A stretch of 64,000 nt of DNA, taken from contig SMSO01000033.1 of assembly GCA_004764695.1 (NCBI GenBank), forward strand, positions 1,379,001 to 1,443,000. The letters are read 5' to 3'. Positions within the stretch are counted from its first letter, which is position 1; each line of letters starts with the position of its first letter. Position numbers and translations under genes: made by a program. Source of the stretch: Schizochytrium sp. TIO01. Taxonomy: Eukaryota > Sar > Bigyra > Thraustochytrida > Thraustochytriidae. The notes beneath the pieces are model-generated. The model was given only the letters and a program-made list of their open reading frames with translations, searched no databases and was not told the DNA's origin. Of this stretch, positions 44,301-54,409 are shown piece by piece.

Positions 44301-45224
44301 GCATTGTGGCGAGCATTTATGTGGGCGACATGGTTTGTTTGAAGGCCCAAGAGAAAGACATGCGCTCGCTATGGCACAAGGGTAACGTATGGTATTCTGT
44401 GAGCCAGTTTTGCATGGTAAAAAATATGGTCAAGTTAGTTCGTGAGTATCGAATTAAAGCAGCTGGTGATAAAGCCTTGGCTTTTCGTGTTCGCATTGTT
44501 GACGAAGTTCTATCTCGAAATGCTTTCTCGACAGAGGAGGCTGAGGAGGAGTGGGTTCACTTGAGTAAACTATGCCAAGCTATCCTTGTGCGCCCTCGTG
44601 AACCGATCGAAGAGCTTGGTGAAAACGTCCCCATTTGATATGTACTTGCTTCCTGATGTAAGCGTCTTTGCTAAAGAGCTCGGGACAAGACTAACTGAGC
44701 GAGCTGAGCAAGATGCAGAATTTCTTCGTTTAAAGGATCAGGAAACGGAGGCTTCGTCAAAGATGGCACTTCAGGACTCTGGAGAAAAGTGCTATGAGGC
44801 GTTTAAAGAGCTTCTTGTACATGGTGAAGAGTTGATTGCGGATGAAGTTGTGACAAAATATTTTGATCATGTTGGGAAGTCTCTTGCACGGATTGCAACT
44901 TCTTGGAGACGAGCTGGTGTCTTCCCCTATATGGTAGATGATGATATAGAAAGTAAGGATGATTCTCGGAGCGAATGCGTGTGGCGATCTCTATGGCGCT
45001 CGTGGGTTCTCAAGTCCCACAAATGGTCACAGCTCTCACAGCTTGGTTTTCAGCTTGGAGATATGGATGCTATGATGGATCGCAAATGGATTAAATTCTC
45101 CGATCTTCAAAAGCAAAGCGCTACAGTCGCTCGGGACCCTTTAGGCACATCTCAGGTTGTCTTGAATGATCTCCGTGCAATTTTGCAGGCCGCACCTTTA
45201 GCGTCTGGCCACACCAAAGTGTAG
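35323..45224 (+). CDS. Giant protein: ~18 tandem Tudor-like repeats, RP2/TBCC-type domain, coiled coil (five one-base frame breaks)
   Basis: About 3300 codons from ATG 35323 to the stop at 45224. The N-terminal 1300 residues hold about 18 modules of 55-70 residues with consensus AK..GWK.AYPG.I..V..G.Y.V.FDDGE...V....I, a Tudor/Agenet-like beta-barrel pattern; one module (about 38920-39050) has lost the core motifs. At about 39376-39790 lies an RP2/cofactor-C (TBCC) domain: FIGPCESSIFIRDC, then CRQLRLRDC with the presumed catalytic Arg codon at 39680-39682, then PVIETS. These domains act as GAPs for Arl3 or tubulin. Two longer modules follow (VWAKD..VNFNR..DFY.G..YDDGD; 40100-40310 and 40450-40660), a weaker third at 41080-41250, a coiled coil at 41330-41800, and about 1100 residues I cannot assign. 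Frame is kept only by skipping one base at 36510-36514, 38151-38155, 38364, 38473-38476 and 44629-44632. A flagellar or microtubule role is inference. Confidence 0.8.
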
Positions 45225-46539
45225 TTAGATAAAACAATGTCTGAAGATGCCAGTGTATCCTTTTCTTTAAAAAATAGTTCTTTGATTTTAAAAAACAACC
45301 TAAACTTTGAAGAAAAAATCATAGGTATGTAGGTAGGTATGGACTATGAACTTTACTTCATAAAAACATCAAAGCATCTAGTTTTCCCTAGGCGATGGAC
45401 TTTTTTTTAGAGCCGAACTTTCTCCTTGATCGAATCAGCACGAACACAAGGCTGAGTTCCTGAGCAGTCAAGCTTGAAACTCGAGGTATCAAACGTATTC
45501 ACAGAAGAGTCGCCCCAGTAGTACCTATACTGATGTGTGTCAAAGGGTTGGTAGAAGTTATGAAAGTACTGATATCATATATCTTGCTTTCACGAGGCCT
45601 AAATTTTACTAACTTCTGCATACCATCAAAACTGATGGCGAGTGCCAAGCGTATTATCCTATATCAACAGGTTTGCGAGAAACCTAGCTGCATCAAGTAG
45701 ATCAGACCTCAACCCAATGTAAACTTTGCTTCTTTTGAATACTCTATTTAGAACTTGGAGAGTTAATTTAGGATACTCAATTGGCAATTTGTAATTGTGA
45801 CTACCCAAACTAGAGGAGACACACCCACCTTCCCTCGCTCGGTTCTTTTCATCTCAGTATATATATATTAAGAAAGAACTCTCGCGTAACGACGTTCGTG
45901 GGCTTGGGGGGGTTACTTTGAAAATTAAAGCTAGCATGCTTCCTTACCCGGCAAAACTCATTCAAAACAAGAGAAACGATCTGGCTAACTAAAAGAGGCA
46001 GATTTAGTAGAACCTATTATTAGTGATAGCGAAAAATGTAACCTAAAAGTGTACGTGCGCCATTTTCACAATCTAATGATTTTTTAAAATTTATTTTTCT
46101 GAGTAACACGAGCCAGGTATTTTCAAATATAGTATTATATCATTTCAAATTGAAAAACATCTTCTCTTTCTTTTTTCTGCTTGAAAATTTATTTACAATT
46201 TATTTATAAGAGTTGAGAAAAATTCTATGTGTCTAAGTGGTAGTATGCTGTTTTAGCAGAAGTGGCTCATAGAAGATCTTAATTATATGCTTTGGTAGGT
46301 AGGTAGGTAGGTACCCACCCACAAAATCTTGCACGTGTCGATGAAGCTTCCCTTTTCTAGAGTTATAAATAAATGAAGAACCATATAAAAGGAGACTGGG
46401 ATAAATCCGCCGAGCGAGTGAGAGAGATAAGGAGAGCATTCAACTGGCAAGCTGACTGCAAACCCGATTCGACCTGGCCCGAAAGTTTGTGGAGTGGTAC
46501 GGCTGACCCGTGAGTGTTGCAGGCGCACCTTAATTCAAC
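45225..46539. other. Intergenic region before DDI1
   Basis: 1.3 kb, AT-rich, no gene seen. Contains short GTAGGTA clusters at about 45325-45340 and a (GTAG)n run at about 46294-46312, plus a candidate TATA box (separate entry). Confidence 0.5.
46384..46391 (+). promoter_or_regulatory. Candidate TATA box of DDI1
   Basis: TATAAAAG, a perfect consensus, about 150 bp upstream of the DDI1 ATG. The start of transcription is not visible from sequence, so this is only positional support. Confidence 0.4.
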
Positions 46540-47379
46540 ATGAAGGTGACTTTAGCTGTGGACAACACGGAGCAGGTGATTCAAACAGAGTTAGACAGCA
46601 ACTCACTTGTGGAGGATTTAAAAGCAATTGCCTCTGTAGAGCTTGGATTGCCACCTGACTCCATTGAACTGAGCTACGATGGAGAAGTTCTTCCCGACGA
46701 GGCTAAGCTCAGCGACGTTGGCGTATCAAATGAGGATCTAATGTCCTTACGTGTCCTTCCTCCTACACCACGTACACCGAGAAACAGCCTGCAATCAAGA
46801 TCAAGCTCAGGTCAACGGCGGAGTGGCTCAGGCTTTGGCTTTCTGCGAAGATCTTTGTCTCGGCCATCTCGTCAAGAAATGTACGAGCAGGCGTTGATTG
46901 AACAGCAGATTACGCAGCGTCTTGTCAATGAAAACATGCAACTAGCCTTGGAGGAGTCTCCAGAGGCTTTTGCAACGGTGTTGATGCTTTACCTAGATAC
47001 GGAGGTTAATGGAGTCCCGGTAAAGGCATTCGTGGACTCCGGGGCGCAAACCACAGTAATGTCACGTTCTTGCGCAGAGAGATGCGGCATAATTCGTCTT
47101 GTGGACACTCGTTTTTCAGGTGTTGCAGTAGGTGTCGGCCAAGCGCGCATTCTTGGTCGTGTTCATATTGCCCCAATCAAGATTGGGTCACAGCTCTACA
47201 ACTGTAGCTTTACGGTTGTTGACATCGACAAAATGGAGCTGCTTCTCGGGCTAGATATGCTCAAGAAACACCAAGCGATGGTTGATCTCCGCAATGATTG
47301 CCTTCACATTGGAGATCCGGAAGAACTTGTTCCATTTCTTTCAGAGGCTGAGGTTCCAGAAAATGCCCGTCTCCACTAA
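46540..47379 (+). CDS. DDI1: DDI1-like ubiquitin-shuttle aspartic protease
   Basis: DNA-damage-inducible 1 homologue. It cleaves or delivers highly ubiquitinated proteins to the proteasome. 279 residues from ATG 46540. Residues 1-75 are a ubiquitin-like domain (LVEDLKAIASVELGLPP, LSYDGEVLPDEAKLSDVGV). About 75-110 is a Ser/Arg linker. The retropepsin-like domain (about 145-260) has the catalytic motif FVDSGAQTTV with Asp166, CGIIRLVDTRFSGVAVGVG, and LLLGLDMLKKHQAMVDL. The protein ends shortly afterwards, so the UBA domain found at the C-terminus of yeast DDI1 is absent, as in several other eukaryotic homologues. The active site is intact. A retroelement protease is excluded by the ubiquitin-like domain and DDI1-specific blocks. 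Confidence 0.94.
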   Translation: MKVTLAVDNTEQVIQTELDSNSLVEDLKAIASVELGLPPDSIELSYDGEVLPDEAKLSDVGVSNEDLMSLRVLPPTPRTPRNSLQSRSSSGQRRSGSGFGFLRRSLSRPSRQEMYEQALIEQQITQRLVNENMQLALEESPEAFATVLMLYLDTEVNGVPVKAFVDSGAQTTVMSRSCAERCGIIRLVDTRFSGVAVGVGQARILGRVHIAPIKIGSQLYNCSFTVVDIDKMELLLGLDMLKKHQAMVDLRNDCLHIGDPEELVPFLSEAEVPENARLH

Positions 47380-48237
47380 AGCTTTTATTCTTAACATTTT
47401 GTCATTATATTCTAAATCCCCTGCAGTCTCACCGGTGGTTTTATCTCATGACTATATATTGCCTTTGCCACTTATAATTCTTAAATTTCTGAACACGCAT
47501 TAGAAAAGTGCACATTCAAACACGCTTTGCAACTTGGTGGACCATTGTACAGTTCATTCGAAAGGAATCAGTTGATTTGGTAGGACATTTGCGCCATGCT
47601 TGCCAGGTTCTATATGCACCCGAAAACTAGTGCAAAACAAAATGGTGTTAATTTAAATCCCTATACTGACCGCCTTTAATGTCACCATTTACCTGTGGAC
47701 TCTTCACAAAACGCCACATGGATTCTAGTTGTTTCTTAAAAAACAATTATTGCGTTGCAATATGTTTGCACAACATCAATTTCTACTCTTCTTGCATCAA
47801 AAATTCTAGAAATACATATGCCCCTCAGGCTGTAGAGAGCCAATTACAGGTCTTAAGCATTTAAAAACGATAACGCTAGTTCTGAATTACATCGGGCACC
47901 CATCACTGCCAGCCCCGATGCTCTTGCTGCTACATCAAATGGTGCCTGGGTAGCTACAGAAAACGCAGCCAAGCGATCTCTATACCTCCTTGAAAAATCA
48001 CCTAATTGCAAACCGTGATGTAACGCACTTTTTAAAACTGCGTGCTAATTCAAGTCGAACCTTACAGTGCGGCCTGATTACAGGTAGGAGGCACCTACCC
48101 ACCAACAAAATTTTGTAAATTATTTGCACATCCTTTGCAAAATTCTGCAACATCCCTGTCCAGAGGCGACTCTTTATAATGTTGCAGCTCAGGTATAAAA
48201 ACTTACGGCAAAACAATCATTACATAACATACTGAAC

Positions 48238-48273
48238 CTAGTACCAACCTTGGTACTAGTCCCTGCAAGGACT
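48238..48273. repeat. Two adjacent stem-loops
   Basis: CTAGTACCAA (48238-48247), 2-nt loop, TTGGTACTAG (48250-48259) is a perfect 10-bp stem. AGTCC / GGACT (48258-48273) forms a second stem immediately after, sharing two bases. Confidence 0.6.
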
Positions 48274-48683
48274 TGGTTGGTCCATTCTCTTAATGAATAC
48301 CAATCTTAACGCTGCTACCAAATCCGCCAAACTACCTACTAACAGCTGAGAAGTCAGTCAGGCAGTCAGGCAGCCGGCCAGCCTTAGTCACTCCCGAGCA
48401 CCTAAGACATCCTAACCCTTACTGTTACGGTGCTATCCATAAAATCGCAAGCTGAGGAGCGAAACTTTCAAGGCCACGAGCAACAACAATGTACCAAAGC
48501 CCTATTTTTCTGTGGTCAGAGGCTTCACTTGAGCCGCATGAACCTAGACCGTGTAAACACCTGAAACACACAACTCAAAGTTTAAGGAAAACTTTGCATG
48601 TATGCCCTGAGAGGCGACAGTTGGTTGCTCAACTGAAATTTTCATAGAATGAAAGTACCTAGCTAGAGATAAACAGCATGTGC

Positions 48684-49020
48684 TACTTCTTCAGATTCGC
48701 CATATTGGCCCAAATAAAAAGAATTAGTTTCTTATCAGTGTCCAGTCGAAGAAGTCCAATCGTGCTTACCATTCGCTTCTCCGAAGCCTTTCTTTGAGAG
48801 GCATTCCACAAAATTCGCAAGTTCAGTTTTTGGTAGTTAGCCTGAGACATCTTATTGAACATTGAACCAAGGGGTCCCACCATAACGAGTTACTTTTTCA
48901 GATTCGCCATGTCATAATTAAGGGTCGTATTTTACTTTTATTGTTTACCGTAATTATTCAAAGCGTGTTCACCTTTCCCTTGCTGGCCAGAGTTTCAAAA
49001 AAAATCGCAAGTTCAGTTTT
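48684..49020. repeat. Diverged direct duplication, about 200 bp unit
   Basis: A 20-nt word beginning TACTT and ending GATTCGCCAT occurs at 48684-48703 and 48891-48910 with one mismatch. A 16-nt word beginning TCGCAAG occurs identically at 48815-48830 and 49005-49020. Order and spacing (207 and 190 bp) agree with an old tandem duplication. A partial third copy of the second word is at about 48442. Confidence 0.55.
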
Positions 49021-49099
49021 ATCTCTAGAGCTATCTCTCCGGCGAACGGGCGCCACGCCGCCGCCAGAGTCTCTTGAAACTAGCGCGTTGAACGAGGTC

Positions 49100-49530
49100 C
49101 ATCGCCCCCCAGGTCGAGAGGCGTGGCGGGGAGGCTCGTTTGATCGATGGAGGGCTCATTCCGAGCGGTGTCAAATACGTTGCGATATTTAGCCACTTTA
49201 CCAGCCACAAAGTTAGTTAGTTGGTTCTTCTTCGTGGACATGTGCGTTGAGTTCCTCACAGCTTGGCGCGAGCTCGCCAAGGACTCCGCGAGGAACCAGG
49301 GCATGGCCAGAACATGGCCAAGCTCGCGGTCCTGAGGGAACGGGACCTCTTCTGCAGAAGCTCTCAGCCAGCCTTGGTGAAGCCAGCGGTGACGGACCTC
49401 GGAAACCCCGTGTTCGAGTGGTGCTCCTTCCAAGTGACTCTCGAGATTGCTTCTGAGCTGCTGGCTGCGTAGACATCCGTGATGACGAAACTCAAGTCCG
49501 AAGTGATCTCCCTGGCCAGCGCTCGTGAAT
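49100..49530 (+). pseudogene. Possible decayed transposase fragment (hAT-like, weak)
   Basis: Short protein-like stretches occur in different + frames: LIDGGLIPSGVKYVAIFSHF (49140-49199), then FLTAWRELAKDSARNQG, then PALVKPAVTDLGNPVFEW and VMTKLKSEVISLA. The first recalls the DGW..G..Y.AIF segment of hAT-type transposases. Stops and frame changes separate them, and no terminal inverted repeats or target duplication were found. The assignment is weak; the region could simply be GC-richer noncoding DNA. Confidence 0.2.
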
Positions 49531-49552
49531 AGATCAGATAGAGCTTCACTCA

Positions 49553-49595
49553 CACATACATACATACATACATACATACATACATACATACATAC
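49553..49595. repeat. (CATA)n tetranucleotide microsatellite
   Basis: About 10 CATA units. The minus-strand Met-Tyr-Val-Cys frame over it is an artefact. Confidence 0.95.
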
Positions 49596-51823
49596 TGCCT
49601 GGGAGGTAGGTACCTAGGTTTCCGCTCACTCCTCATCTTTGCTCTTCGCTCAAGTCCTCGCTGCCACGCGAAGAGGGTTGGTTGGCTTGGCTGAGCCAGC
49701 CAGCCAGCAAGCTCGACAGCTAGCTTCGCTGATGCTTTCGCTGCCTTGAACACCGAGCACCTTCGTTAGCTCCATTTAGACACGAGCTCGAGCTTGGTTG
49801 CAGCCATTTATTTATGTGCCTCTGTGAACATGAACTTCTTCAGCCTCAGCGTGAGGTTTCGTGAAACTCGCTGCACTGGAAGCCTTTTGCCTGCCTGCCT
49901 GGCTTCAGAAGCCCTGTTTCTTTGTTATCCCGAGCCCCGTTTCGATGAAAGCCCGAGGATTTCGACAGCGATGACGATGAATTGATTGATAGATCAAAGG
50001 TGGAGTGTGTGTACTCAAGCACCTTCTGCGCTATAATCGCGGCACGAGGTGCTTGTTTCACTTCTGACTTCCTTCGAGTGCGATATTACAGATCGCATCA
50101 AGTGCCCAGCTCTCCGCCAGGTACTCTAGTCTAGGTATCAGTGAACATCATGCTGCGAAAGCTCAAGTTGGCCTGCTCTAAAACTCGCAATGGTGCTGCT
50201 TGCTGATGGCGCTTTCGCTCTCTGCTTTCGCAGTTTCGCTTCGTCTCCTCCGCCTCTTTGCTTCTTTCTTTGTGTCTTCCTTTCTTGAGTCTTTCTTTGC
50301 GCCTTGTTCTCTCTTCCCTTCTCTTCTCCTGCCCTGTCGAAGCCCCTTCACTTACGCGAGTTGGAGAATCGGCAGTTGGTTGGACAACCAACGTACGAAA
50401 GAAGTGGTGCCCAAATCTTTGCCTCGGCCAGCCCCAAAGCTGTCCGGCTGTTCGCGACCTCATTAATCGATGTGCCGATCGCAAGCATTCTCTTCTTCGG
50501 CCCCGACGACCTTTCGTCTCCTCGCAACATCGAAGGAGCTCGAGTTCGTAGGCTCGAGCTTCGGCCGAATATATTTCTCCTCCCTTGATCAATCACACAT
50601 CTGATTTTGTTTTTATTTATTATTTGTACAATTCAATTTTGGTTTTAGATGAAACTAATTTTAATTAAAGTGTGATTGCTACAGTTTAAGTGTGATCCCT
50701 ATACCGTAATAACAGAGACGTAGTTGCAAGAACTGTTTGGGCAGTACCAGTCACATAGCAGTAGATATGGTCGCGGGTGACCAGCGCATGGCAGCCCAGC
50801 TCGCGCTGAAAAGCTTGACTCATGAAGGAAGTTTGAACTAAAATGCAATAAAAATGCGATTGTTGGAGTTGGTTGGATAAAACCAACGCTCAGGTAACCC
50901 GGCTTGAAACGGAGACGTAGCGTCTTCACGGGAAGGACGAGCTTTCCACAACCTTGATCGCTGTTTTATACTCTCAAACGAGGCTCCGAAATGAAGTAGA
51001 AGGCGCCGGGATTCTGGAGGACAATTTCTTCTTTTGATTTGTTTTGCTTTTGTTTTGCTTTGTTTCTGTGATCGCAATTCGCCTCAGAAAAAGTCGATAC
51101 TCTAAAGCGACTGTTGACTGTGATGGATGTGCTGTTCAACAGATGTCGACGGCTGTGGCGATCGCAGTATCGCGCCAACAAAGAGGCCTGTGCTCACACG
51201 AAGGCTTGCGTGGGTGGCCAGTCTCGATTGCAAGTCAAGCTGGCTGCTGGCTGGCCCAGCTGCGAAAACTGTAGCATGCCGGCACGAGCTACAGGCACCT
51301 GCTACGAAAGAGCAGGGCCTTGCGTATCAAGGTCTCTAAGAGCCCCTGCGAAATGGCCAACTCTGCGTTGGAATGTTGGAATGCAGGCAGAACAGATGAG
51401 ACTCGGGCTCTAGAAAGTAGGTTCTTTGGTGCTGCTTCTTTTTAAAACGAACCAGCGAAGTGCCACTTCCAAGAGTAAGTCCTCCTACCAAGTTTTGTTT
51501 GGCTAGTTCTTGTTCAAGTTAGTACTCTGAATAGTACCGAGTGAAGTGCGAAAAGGGATCTCCATACACGCCTAGTCTGGCTCCTGGCTGAGCGCCACAA
51601 AGTCGTGTCCAGGGATAGCAAACCAGAACTCCGTGAGGATAATCGATGCGGGCTTGGGGTTGAGCCAGGCCTTCTAGTTCACGCGTGGAAGGAAGCCTTG
51701 GAGAAGGTCAAGAGCGCTTCCGGGGAAGAGCGCTTCGGGAGGACGACCTCAAGAAGGACTACACGGGACCCGAGGGGGAAACGCGTCGTGGCAGAGGACT
51801 TGAGGGTTCACAGATACAAAAGA

Positions 51824-54409
51824 ATGATGCTGCAAAGGTGGCAGCGAACGCCATACCTGGTTGTACTAGTAGCAGTCCTGCTTATTGCCACTGCACATGC
51901 ATGTAGCATTGACTTGCATGTGGCCATGGATCTAAGTTCTATGACAAGCTCGAACTATGCGCTTTGCGGCGGTGTGCAGCAAGATGGCATCGATGCACAA
52001 TACGCCTGCGTAGATACATATGTCGCATTTGTAGAAAGTGCGATGCAAGTTCTTGATGAAGCTTGTGTAGCGATTGAGGGCAGCAGTAAAGGACCTCGGC
52101 TATCTCTCAGCGCTTTGCGCTGCGTTAATGAGTCAGCCAGGGAAATTGTTTTTCTAGAGCCATCTCGAAAGACCAAAGACATCACAAGTGCTTTGGAGGA
52201 TATCTCGCAAGCCTATCTTGGAGGAGGCACATGCGGTACTTTCGCTTTGGATGCAATCGATGAATGGATTTCACAATCCTCTGCAGCAAAACGAACCCAA
52301 CGAGTCATTTTCCTTTCAGAAGAAAACCAGTTTGCTGATTCTAATGTAACTGCACTGCAAGAAAGAGTTGGCAGCCTTGAAGCAAGTGGAGCAGTCCTTT
52401 TCGCTGGCGTTCTTAATTCAACGAATCGAGGGTTGTCAGAAATGTTGAATAATGCCTCCGTTATCGATATCATAGCCTCTGATACTATGAAAGCGAAGGA
52501 TCTTAGTCTAAATGTGACAGGAGCAACACCTACCGAGGCTCCAACTAGCCCCCCTGTGTCTGGTACTACATCTGCCCCTACGGTCGAGGCGACTTCATCT
52601 GATACTACACCTGCCCCTACGGCAGACACGACTTCATCTGATACTACGCCTGCCCCTACGGCAGACACGACTTCATCTGATACTACATCTACTCCTACAC
52701 TAGACACGACATTTGCTCCTACATCTGGAACACCAGCTCCTTCATCGAACCCTACACGATCACCTACAGAAGCGGCAGAGACATCTTCACCTACTCAAGA
52801 TCCAGCAACAGATTCTCCAACAACAAACCCAACAAGTGCTACGCCGACAGCGGGACCGTCGTCTGTACCAACAATTTTTCCTTCAGTCGCGCCAACTCAG
52901 GCGCCCTCCACAACTACGCCTACGTCAAATCCAACGTCTCAGCCTACTAATCCAACAGAATCGCCATCACCTGTGCCTACGCCGCTTCCAGTTGCGGGTG
53001 CTACCCCTTCCCCAACTCCACTGCCTACTCCAACTCCAACAAGTGCTCCAACAACCCAGCCAACTGCAACACCAACATCAAGCCCGACAACTTCTGCGCA
53101 GGAGAACTCTACAACATTGCAACCAACCACAGCGCCTCAAGAGGATGCATATTCCCAAAGCCCTTCCAATGCACCAATTTCATCATCTTTCGTTCCCACC
53201 TCGAGCCCGACTCTAACAGCGACAGATTCTCCGTCTGAGAAGCCGGACAATAGTACAAGCGAGGGAGGCAGTAGTACCGGCGGCTCCTCTGACTCATCTT
53301 CATGCCCGCGAGGTTCATATGATAATGATGGATACTGCTATTTTCAATGGGACCGGGATGGCAAAGCTGTTCCTGCACTAATCACACTCGCCGCTGTAAT
53401 GCTCATCCCTGTGATGGTAGCTCTGTATGACCTCGGTTGGGTAGGCTTGGATATTTCGCTAGATGTTCTTGCTGCCAGTGGTGATCTCATCTCGGACTTA
53501 TACTACATTACCCAAGAGCCTTTTTACAATCTTGTGCTCTTTTTTCTCAGTTGTGCATCCATCGCGTTCACAATTTTACCATATATATCATGGCTAAGAC
53601 GAAACCCGATCCGAATGTACTTTGGCCCAGCTATTCTCATTCGTACAGAGCGAACAATATTGCTGTTCTGTGCAGGTGTGATATGGTGGATTGTTGGTCT
53701 AGTCCTGTACGCAATGCGAGTATTACCATTTGGTAAAATCAAAGCCGGATTTCTTCTCGACCCAGATAGTGGGTTTCTGTGCGGGTCTGCAAACAGATGG
53801 CTACAAGATGTTAACGACCAGCTTCGAAACAGCCCAGATGACGACGAAAATAGTGAAGCAGATGAAGACGAGAAGAGTAAGGACGGAGAAAATATCAATG
53901 CTCTTGAAGACTTGGAGAAAACTACGAAAGTCAGCTCTGAGGACCAAGAGAAATCCAGTTCTTCGCCAGCATCAGAGAGTCCAGAGGACGATGATGATCT
54001 GCCCTTTGATCCTGTTGCATTCAATCGTATGCGACTTTTCGAAGTGATTGCCGAGAGCGTGCCCCAATTTTCGTTACAACTTGCAAACGGTTTACTTCTG
54101 GATAGCTGGAGTATAGCGTCGGCTGTATCCATTGGTTTCTCTGGTTTCCTTATTCTTCGTGTTTTGCAACATCTTTTGGTTTACGTTGGATTAGTGGGGA
54201 AATCTCCGGATGAGATGCCGGTAGGCCTAGGCATTTTTGCAAAGCCTGTGCGTCATGTCTCTCAAAGACGACTAAGTAATCGTAAATCATCAGTTCCAAC
54301 CAAAGCGGCCTCTTTGGAAGAGGTTAGCACAGACAAAGAGGATTCTTTCGAGCTCGATGAGCTTGCTCTAACATCAGAGGCTTTTACCCACGGAAGAGCC
54401 TCTGTCTAA
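51824..54409 (+). CDS. Membrane protein: vWA-like ectodomain, Thr/Pro mucin-like stalk, XK-related-like transmembrane domain
   Basis: 861 residues from the double ATG at 51824/51827. The open frame runs further upstream, but only from here does a clean signal peptide begin (LVVLVAVLLIATAHA, cleavage about residue 26). Residues 27-225 resemble a von Willebrand A domain, including SIDLHVAMDLSS as its first strand and RVIFLSEENQF. Residues about 235-505 are Thr/Pro/Ser-rich and probably O-glycosylated. CPRG..NDGYCYF precedes the first membrane helix. Helices follow at about 530-550, 575-600 and 620-645, with DLGWVGLD and SGDLISDLYYI. An acidic cytoplasmic loop leads to FEVIAESVPQFSLQL and two more hydrophobic helices. 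The SDL and ESxPQxxLQ motifs recall XK-related (XKR) lipid scramblases. That relationship is inference, and the ectodomain fusion would be atypical. Confidence 0.78.
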   Translation: MMLQRWQRTPYLVVLVAVLLIATAHACSIDLHVAMDLSSMTSSNYALCGGVQQDGIDAQYACVDTYVAFVESAMQVLDEACVAIEGSSKGPRLSLSALRCVNESAREIVFLEPSRKTKDITSALEDISQAYLGGGTCGTFALDAIDEWISQSSAAKRTQRVIFLSEENQFADSNVTALQERVGSLEASGAVLFAGVLNSTNRGLSEMLNNASVIDIIASDTMKAKDLSLNVTGATPTEAPTSPPVSGTTSAPTVEATSSDTTPAPTADTTSSDTTPAPTADTTSSDTTSTPTLDTTFAPTSGTPAPSSNPTRSPTEAAETSSPTQDPATDSPTTNPTSATPTAGPSSVPTIFPSVAPTQAPSTTTPTSNPTSQPTNPTESPSPVPTPLPVAGATPSPTPLPTPTPTSAPTTQPTATPTSSPTTSAQENSTTLQPTTAPQEDAYSQSPSNAPISSSFVPTSSPTLTATDSPSEKPDNSTSEGGSSTGGSSDSSSCPRGSYDNDGYCYFQWDRDGKAVPALITLAAVMLIPVMVALYDLGWVGLDISLDVLAASGDLISDLYYITQEPFYNLVLFFLSCASIAFTILPYISWLRRNPIRMYFGPAILIRTERTILLFCAGVIWWIVGLVLYAMRVLPFGKIKAGFLLDPDSGFLCGSANRWLQDVNDQLRNSPDDDENSEADEDEKSKDGENINALEDLEKTTKVSSEDQEKSSSSPASESPEDDDDLPFDPVAFNRMRLFEVIAESVPQFSLQLANGLLLDSWSIASAVSIGFSGFLILRVLQHLLVYVGLVGKSPDEMPVGLGIFAKPVRHVSQRRLSNRKSSVPTKAASLEEVSTDKEDSFELDELALTSEAFTHGRASV
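52591..52707 (+). repeat. Three tandem 39-bp coding repeats (13-residue Thr/Pro/Ser units)
   Basis: Units at 52591-52629, 52630-52668 and 52669-52707 encode TSSDTTPAPTADT-type peptides. The first two are nearly identical and the third has diverged. They lie at the start of the mucin-like stalk of the 51824 gene and indicate recent length change there. Confidence 0.85.

Larger units (their letters stand above)
47380..51823. other. 4.4 kb accessory-looking intergenic region
   Basis: No intact gene supported. Contains paired hairpins at 48238-48273, a diverged direct duplication at 48684-49020, a possible transposase relic at about 49100-49530, a (CATA)n microsatellite, a pyrimidine-rich stretch at 50215-50340 and a short AT-rich stretch at about 50600-50680. 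Open frames at 50131-50592 and nearby start only with TTG/GTG and are compositional. The promoter of the 51824 gene is at the right end. Confidence 0.5.

Noticed and set aside
50131-50592. 153-codon minus-strand frame
   Set aside because: Starts only with TTG; the Arg/Glu/Lys-rich product reflects the pyrimidine-rich opposite strand.
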